Shown here in pieces: positions 7,118 through 10,030 of a stretch of DNA of 10,030 nucleotides. The DNA comes from Comamonadaceae bacterium (lineage in GTDB: Bacteria; Pseudomonadota; Gammaproteobacteria; Burkholderiales; Burkholderiaceae_C), in the NCBI GenBank assembly GCA_947458345.1, contig CANHBU010000039.1, positions 1 to 10,030 on the forward strand, written 5' to 3'. Below the pieces are notes generated by a model. The model saw only the letters and a program-made list of their open reading frames with translations. It ran no database searches and was not told the origin of the DNA. The translations under genes were made by a program, and so were the position numbers. Numbering within the stretch: position 1 is the stretch's first letter; each line of letters begins with the position of its first letter.

Positions 7118-8043
7118 GGCGCCTCTCCCACAGCCTGACCCGCTGCCATGAAGGCGGCGTGGTAGTTCTCATTGAAATACTGCGCGATCTCGCGGCCGGT
7201 GGCCAGCCAGACTTTGTCGTGGCCGGTGATGTAGGCCAGCGCTTCCTCAAAGGCGGCCAAGCGGTAGGGCTGACCGATCAGGTAGGGGTGCAGAGGGATG
7301 CACATCACCGTGCCGGAGTGTTCGCCTTCTTCATAGAGGCGGTCGAACTGGCGCTTGAGGATGTCGCCATAGCGGCGCGGCGAGACCAGGTTGACGTTGT
7401 AGACGATGGTGTCGTTCATCTCCAGCGAGTAAGGGATGCTGGTCAGGGTGCCCTTTTTGACTTTGACCGGCCCGGGCTGGTCGTCATGAAAGAGGTCGCA
7501 CACATAGGTCAAGCCCATCTCGGCCACCAGATCCATGGTGCGCTCGGTATAGGTCAGCGCCGGCGCGAGCCAGCCGTCGAGCTTTTGGCCGGTGTGCTTT
7601 TTAATCGTGTCGATCGAGTCTTGGATGACTTGGCGCTCCTGGTCCTCGTTCATGCCCATCAGGTAGCGGGTGTTGTAGGTGCCGTGCGAATAAAACTCCC
7701 AGTCTTCCTTAGCGCACGCTTCGATCACCTCCGGGTGATGCTCGCACATGGCCACATTGAGCGAGACGCTTCCGCGCATATTGCAGCGCTTCATCACATC
7801 GAGCATGCGCCAAAAGCCGGTGCGGTTGCCGTAGTCGCGGTAGGAGTAGTTCAGCACATCCGGCGCGGGCCGAGCCCAGGGCGCACGGGCCGGATTGCGC
7901 GGCGGGTTGAGCTCATAAAACTCGACATTGGGCGCCACCCAGAAGGCCACCCGCGCACCGCCCGGCCAGCGAATCACCGGTCGGTCGTTGTAAGGCAGGT
8001 AATCGTAAAAGCCCGGATCGCGCCGGGAGGGCAGCGCGCTCAA
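7114..8043 (-). CDS. Polysaccharide deacetylase family protein, PuuE/imidase-like cyclic amidohydrolase, module B
   Basis: The 309-residue product (TTG start) shows WPGGARVAFWVAPNVEF (26-42), RDYGNRTG (69-76), SHGTYNTRY (119-127), GWLAPA (157-162), CDLFHDDQP (182-190), SLEMND (206-211) and PLHPYLIGQPYRL (250-262). It resembles the 4519-5409 protein closely in motif content and is probably a paralogue. No ATG or GTG lies in a sensible place. A TTG at 8043-8041 overlaps the TGA of the isochorismatase gene as TTGA, the same 4-bp geometry as the ATGA overlaps in the neighbouring operon, and gives the length of its relatives. An in-frame ATG at 8175 would overlap the upstream gene by over 130 bp and add a non-homologous extension. 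It likely opens a cyclic amide or ureide; the substrate is unknown. Confidence 0.88.
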   Translation of the reverse strand: MSALPSRRDPGFYDYLPYNDRPVIRWPGGARVAFWVAPNVEFYELNPPRNPARAPWARPAPDVLNYSYRDYGNRTGFWRMLDVMKRCNMRGSVSLNVAMCEHHPEVIEACAKEDWEFYSHGTYNTRYLMGMNEDQERQVIQDSIDTIKKHTGQKLDGWLAPALTYTERTMDLVAEMGLTYVCDLFHDDQPGPVKVKKGTLTSIPYSLEMNDTIVYNVNLVSPRRYGDILKRQFDRLYEEGEHSGTVMCIPLHPYLIGQPYRLAAFEEALAYITGHDKVWLATGREIAQYFNENYHAAFMAAGQAVGEAP

Positions 8044-8723
8044 GATGCCGCCCCGCGCGCCGCCACGCGTGCGAGCTGCTCGAGCGTCTCCTCGATGGAC
8101 AGCACATCGGCGTACTTGAGCATCATGTCGTAAAGGTTGGCAAAGTGCGGCGACTCGTGCTTGTCGGCCACGCACTGCTCGGGCACGATGGTGCGAAAGC
8201 TGCGCTGCAGGCTGTCGACCACTGTGGCACGCACGCAGCCCGAAGTCGAGCCGCCGGTGATCACGCAGGTATCGACGCCATGGAAGGTGAAGATCGACCC
8301 GAGATTGGTTTCAAAAAACGCCGAGGCCATGCGCTTGTTGATGATGATGTCACGCTGCCGGTCGATCACCAGCCGGTCGTCAAACTCGGCGCGCCGGCTG
8401 CCGACCTTGATGTTTTGCAGCGAATCGGGCGTGTTGGTGCGGGTGCCCCAGACGCCACAGTCCTCGCCCGACTCCATATAGGCCACATAGGTCCAAACCA
8501 CCGGAAAGCCCTTGCGGCGAAAGGCTTCGGCCAGCTGATTGACGTACTCGAGCTGGCGTGGGTCGGTCTCGTAGGCGGTGGCAAATTCACCCACGCAGGT
8601 GTAGGCCTTTTGCAGATCGATATTGATCAGCGCTGGCATCCGGCCAAAACCGAAGCGCTTGCGGGTGGGATTGGCCTTGACCGCGGCAAACAACTGCCGG
8701 GCGCTCTTGTCTGAATGTTCCAT
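8040..8723 (-). CDS. Isochorismatase-like hydrolase, N-carbamoylsarcosine-amidase-like, module B
   Basis: The 227-residue protein has the family triad Asp36 in LINIDLQKAYT, Lys130 in IINKRMASAFFETNL, and nucleophile Cys163 in GGSTSGCVRATVVDS. The N-terminal segment GFGRMPALINIDLQKAY and the GTRTNTPDSL region (93-102) are typical of the N-carbamoylsarcosine amidohydrolase-like subgroup, so an N-carbamoyl or amide substrate is likely. It differs clearly from the isochorismatase-like protein at 3848-4522 and is not a recent copy. The ATG at 8723 has no good Shine-Dalgarno; translation may rely on the short leader downstream of the promoter at 8756-8784. It is first in its operon, and its TGA overlaps the TTG start of the deacetylase-like gene by 4 bp. 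Substrate remains open. Confidence 0.9.
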   Translation of the reverse strand: MEHSDKSARQLFAAVKANPTRKRFGFGRMPALINIDLQKAYTCVGEFATAYETDPRQLEYVNQLAEAFRRKGFPVVWTYVAYMESGEDCGVWGTRTNTPDSLQNIKVGSRRAEFDDRLVIDRQRDIIINKRMASAFFETNLGSIFTFHGVDTCVITGGSTSGCVRATVVDSLQRSFRTIVPEQCVADKHESPHFANLYDMMLKYADVLSIEETLEQLARVAARGAAS

Positions 8724-8743
8724 AGCGCAAACGGTAAAAAAGT

Positions 8744-8761
8744 GAAGATGGCGCCATCTTC
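8744..8761. promoter_or_regulatory. Perfect 18-bp palindrome, probable operator over the -10 and start region
   Basis: GAAGATGGCGCCATCTTC is a perfect dyad of two 9-base arms. It ends 20 bases before the ATG at 8723 and covers the predicted -10 (8761-8756) and transcription start of the minus-strand operon. That position fits a repressor operator; a hairpin in the leader is an alternative. The cognate regulator is not in the window. Confidence 0.6.
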
Positions 8762-8784
8762 CCTTGGGGCATTTGTCCTGTCAA
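8756..8784 (-). promoter_or_regulatory. Sigma-70-like promoter of the 8723-6093 operon
   Basis: On the minus strand a perfect TTGACA (8784-8779) is followed after 17 bases by GAAGAT (8761-8756), a weak -10 with three of six consensus bases. A start near 8749 would leave a leader of about 25 bases before the ATG at 8723. The -35 is strong, but the poor -10 lowers confidence; regulation by the flanking dyads would fit. Confidence 0.5.
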
Positions 8785-8793
8785 TAGAACAAA
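8772..8793. promoter_or_regulatory. 22-bp imperfect dyad overlapping the -35, probable operator
   Basis: The half-sites TTTGTCCTGTC (8772-8782) and, read on the opposite strand, TTTGTTCTATT (8793-8783) match at 8 of 11 positions and differ only by transitions. The -35 TTGACA lies in the middle. Size and placement resemble operators of IclR- or GntR-family regulators, which is a guess. Its centre is 30 bp from the centre of the 18-bp palindrome, close to three helical turns. An overlapping exact repeat GTCCTGT/ACAGGAC is also present (8775-8781 and 8793-8799). Confidence 0.55.
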
Positions 8794-8840
8794 CAGGACT
8801 TACTCGGGCATCGCTACCGGGCCCTGCAGCGCAGCTGCGA

Positions 8841-8930
8841 GTTCTGGGCAGGGGCGGCAAAGCCCCGTCATTGCGGCGAGCGGCCTTTGGCCGCGTGCGC
8901 CGTGACGGGACACGGCAATCGCCTCAGAAC
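8841..8930. other. Large nested inverted-repeat structure (REP-like or structured RNA) downstream of the SDR gene
   Basis: Between the SDR stop (8955) and the operon promoter (8784) lies a nested stem: outer GTTCTG (8841-8846) with CAGAAC (8925-8930); CCCGTCA (8864-8870) with TGACGGG (8903-8909); CGGCG with CGCCG; and inner GCGGCC-TTT-GGCCGC. The main hairpin 8864-8909 has about 18 pairs with two bulges. An alternative GGGGC/GCCCC stem (8851-8866) would compete. No T-run follows on the minus strand, so it is not a standard intrinsic terminator. A REP-type repeat is the simplest explanation. Confidence 0.5.
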
Positions 8931-8954
8931 CCAAGCGACCCGCGCAGACCTCGC

Positions 8955-9698
8955 CTAGCCGATCCAGTTGGTGGCGCTCCAGCCGCCGTCAATGACCAGC
9001 ACATGGCCGTTGATGAACGAGGCATCGTCAGAGCACAAAAAAGCCACCGCGCCAGCCACATCCTCGGGCCGGCCCATGCGCGGGAAGGGAATGGTGTCGA
9101 CCATCAGGCGCCGAAAGGCCGCTTGCTCGAGCCGGTCTTCGATCAGCGGGGTGCGAATCAGACCGGGGGCCACCGCATTGATGCGCAGCCCCTTGGGCCC
9201 GTAATCGACGGCCATCTGCCGGGTCAAACCGATCAGCGCAGCCTTCGTCGCCGCATAGGCCGAGGCGCCCGGGTTGCCCATCAGGCCGAAGGTCGAGGCC
9301 ACGTGCACCACGCAAGCGCCTGGCTCGAGCAGGCCCAGAGCCTCGCGCGAGAAGCGAAACACGCTGCGCAGGTTGACATCCAGAAAGCGGTCGAGTTCGG
9401 CATCGTCGGTCAGGTGCATGGCCTTGGGCCGCCCGATGCCCGCGTTGTTGATCAGCGCATCGAGCCGACCAAAGCGCGAGCGCGCCAGCGCCATGGCCTG
9501 CGCCGGCGCATCGTCGGCGGTGACATCGAGGACCGCACAGGCCACCTGCTCGGGCCAGAGCGCTTGCAGCTCTTGCAAGGCCTGGGCCTGCACATCGACG
9601 GCCAGCAAGCTGCCGCCTTGCTCGAGCCAGCGCTGTGAAATCGCCCGCCCAATGCCCTGGGCCGCACCGGTGACCATGGCCACCTTGCCTCGATTCAT
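8955..9698 (-). CDS. Short-chain dehydrogenase/reductase (SDR), classical type
   Basis: The 247-residue product has all classical SDR hallmarks: cofactor loop TGAAQGIG (10-17), Asp35 after the second strand (VDV) suggesting NAD(H) preference, NNAG at 84-87, Asn109, Ser135 in VVHVASTFG, Tyr148 and Lys152 in SAYAATKAA, PGLIRTP (178-184), and the C-terminal NGHVLVIDGGW. The start at 9698 has AAGGA 6 bases upstream; a longer in-frame start at 9830 would overlap the divergent gene and adds unrelated sequence. It catalyses oxidation or reduction of an alcohol/ketone pair in the cytosol, substrate unknown. It has its own upstream region (9699-9819) and is separated by 231 bp from the operon downstream, so cotranscription with it is possible but unlikely. 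Confidence 0.95.
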   Translation of the reverse strand: MNRGKVAMVTGAAQGIGRAISQRWLEQGGSLLAVDVQAQALQELQALWPEQVACAVLDVTADDAPAQAMALARSRFGRLDALINNAGIGRPKAMHLTDDAELDRFLDVNLRSVFRFSREALGLLEPGACVVHVASTFGLMGNPGASAYAATKAALIGLTRQMAVDYGPKGLRINAVAPGLIRTPLIEDRLEQAAFRRLMVDTIPFPRMGRPEDVAGAVAFLCSDDASFINGHVLVIDGGWSATNWIG

Positions 9699-9723
9699 GA
9701 CATGTCCTTGTCTGATGCGTGAA

Positions 9724-9740
9724 AAACAGCGCTGTTTATA
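9724..9740 (-). promoter_or_regulatory. Palindrome next to TATAAA in the SDR / dioxygenase divergent region
   Basis: AAACAGCGCTGTTT (9724-9737) is a perfect 14-bp palindrome. On the minus strand TATAAA (9740-9735) overlaps it and could be the -10 of the SDR gene, leaving a leader of about 30 bases; no good -35 is seen at 16-18 bases. The site may be an operator controlling one or both divergent genes in the 121-bp gap 9699-9819. Confidence 0.4.
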
Positions 9741-9819
9741 CCCTGTCCACGGCTGCGCCCTGGCCGGCACGTCGGCCTGTGCTAAAACCCGCAACTTGAA
9801 ATGCAAGACCTCTGACGCC

Positions 9820-10030
9820 ATGAAGCCCATGCCGGTTTATTTTGTCTCCCACGGCGGCGGCCCCTGGCCCTGGGTCGAGGGCATGCGCGACATGTTTGCC
9901 CGCACCGCGCGCGAACTCTCCGCCTTGCCCGCCCGACTGCCGCAAAAGCCGCGTGCAGTGCTGATGATCAGTGGCCATTGGGAGGCCGATGAGTTTTCGG
10001 TCTCCACCGCCGAGCAGCCGCCGATGGCCT
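9820..10030 (+). CDS. DODA-type class III extradiol dioxygenase, N-terminal fragment (3' end outside window)
   Basis: Seventy residues are visible and the frame is open to the right edge. The sequence VYFVSHGGGPW (6-16) and AVLMISGHWEAD (46-57) contain the two histidines, His11 and His53, that bind the metal in the DOPA 4,5-dioxygenase (DODA/YgiD) family. These enzymes cleave catecholic rings, though many bacterial members have unknown substrates. The ATG at 9820 is chosen because an ATG at 9801 in another frame closes at once; Met4 at 9829 is an alternative. No clear Shine-Dalgarno is seen for either. The gene diverges from the SDR gene across 121 bp, so shared regulation is possible. The missing C-terminal part prevents closer assignment. 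Confidence 0.85.
   Translation, partial: MKPMPVYFVSHGGGPWPWVEGMRDMFARTARELSALPARLPQKPRAVLMISGHWEADEFSVSTAEQPPMA

Noticed and set aside
6156..7151. Plus-strand open frame of 331 codons
   Set aside because: Antisense to the 6093-7028 gene, which has clear family motifs; no recognisable domain.
7159..8133. Plus-strand open frame of 324 codons
   Set aside because: Antisense shadow of the 7114-8043 gene.
8715..9638. Plus-strand open frame of 307 codons
   Set aside because: Spans a promoter region and the antisense strand of the SDR gene; no domain is seen.

Overview
The window is GC-rich bacterial chromosome, densely packed, with short intergenic gaps and many 4-bp gene overlaps. The protein families and a C-run/G-run intergenic repeat at 7058-7117 suggest a betaproteobacterium of the Burkholderiales, probably Comamonadaceae or a relative. 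That is an inference from style and recall, not a search. No tRNA, rRNA, CRISPR array, insertion sequence or phage gene is visible.

Layout from left to right: (1) a plus-strand pair at 1-1756, made of the 3' end of a polysaccharide-deacetylase-family gene and an MmgE/PrpD-family gene; (2) a minus-strand five-gene operon from 5409 down to 1803, in transcription order polysaccharide-deacetylase-like hydrolase, isochorismatase-like amidohydrolase, Asp/Glu/hydantoin-racemase-like protein, phytanoyl-CoA-dioxygenase-like oxygenase, small SnoaL/NTF2-like protein; (3) a single plus-strand gene at 5478-6038 encoding an unusual fusion of a 4-oxalocrotonate-tautomerase-like domain and a SnoaL-like domain; (4) a minus-strand operon from 8723 down to 6093 with a second isochorismatase-like hydrolase and two more deacetylase-like hydrolases, preceded by a promoter with two dyad operators; (5) a minus-strand SDR oxidoreductase at 9698-8955; (6) the 5' end of a plus-strand DODA-type extradiol dioxygenase running off the right edge.

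The striking theme is four deacetylase-family hydrolases and two isochorismatase-family hydrolases in about 8.7 kb. Twice, a deacetylase gene and an isochorismatase gene overlap by 4 bp and are probably translationally coupled. Known members of this branch of the deacetylase family (PuuE allantoinase, bacterial imidases) open cyclic amides, imides or ureides. Known members of the isochorismatase family (N-carbamoylsarcosine amidase, maleamate amidase) hydrolyse the resulting amide or carbamoyl group. The best reading is therefore a catabolic island for one or more cyclic amide, imide or ureide compounds: ring opening, amide removal, then isomerisation, oxidation or dehydration by the racemase-like, PhyH-like, tautomerase, SDR and MmgE/PrpD proteins. 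The substrate cannot be read from the sequence. No transporter and no regulator gene lies inside the window.
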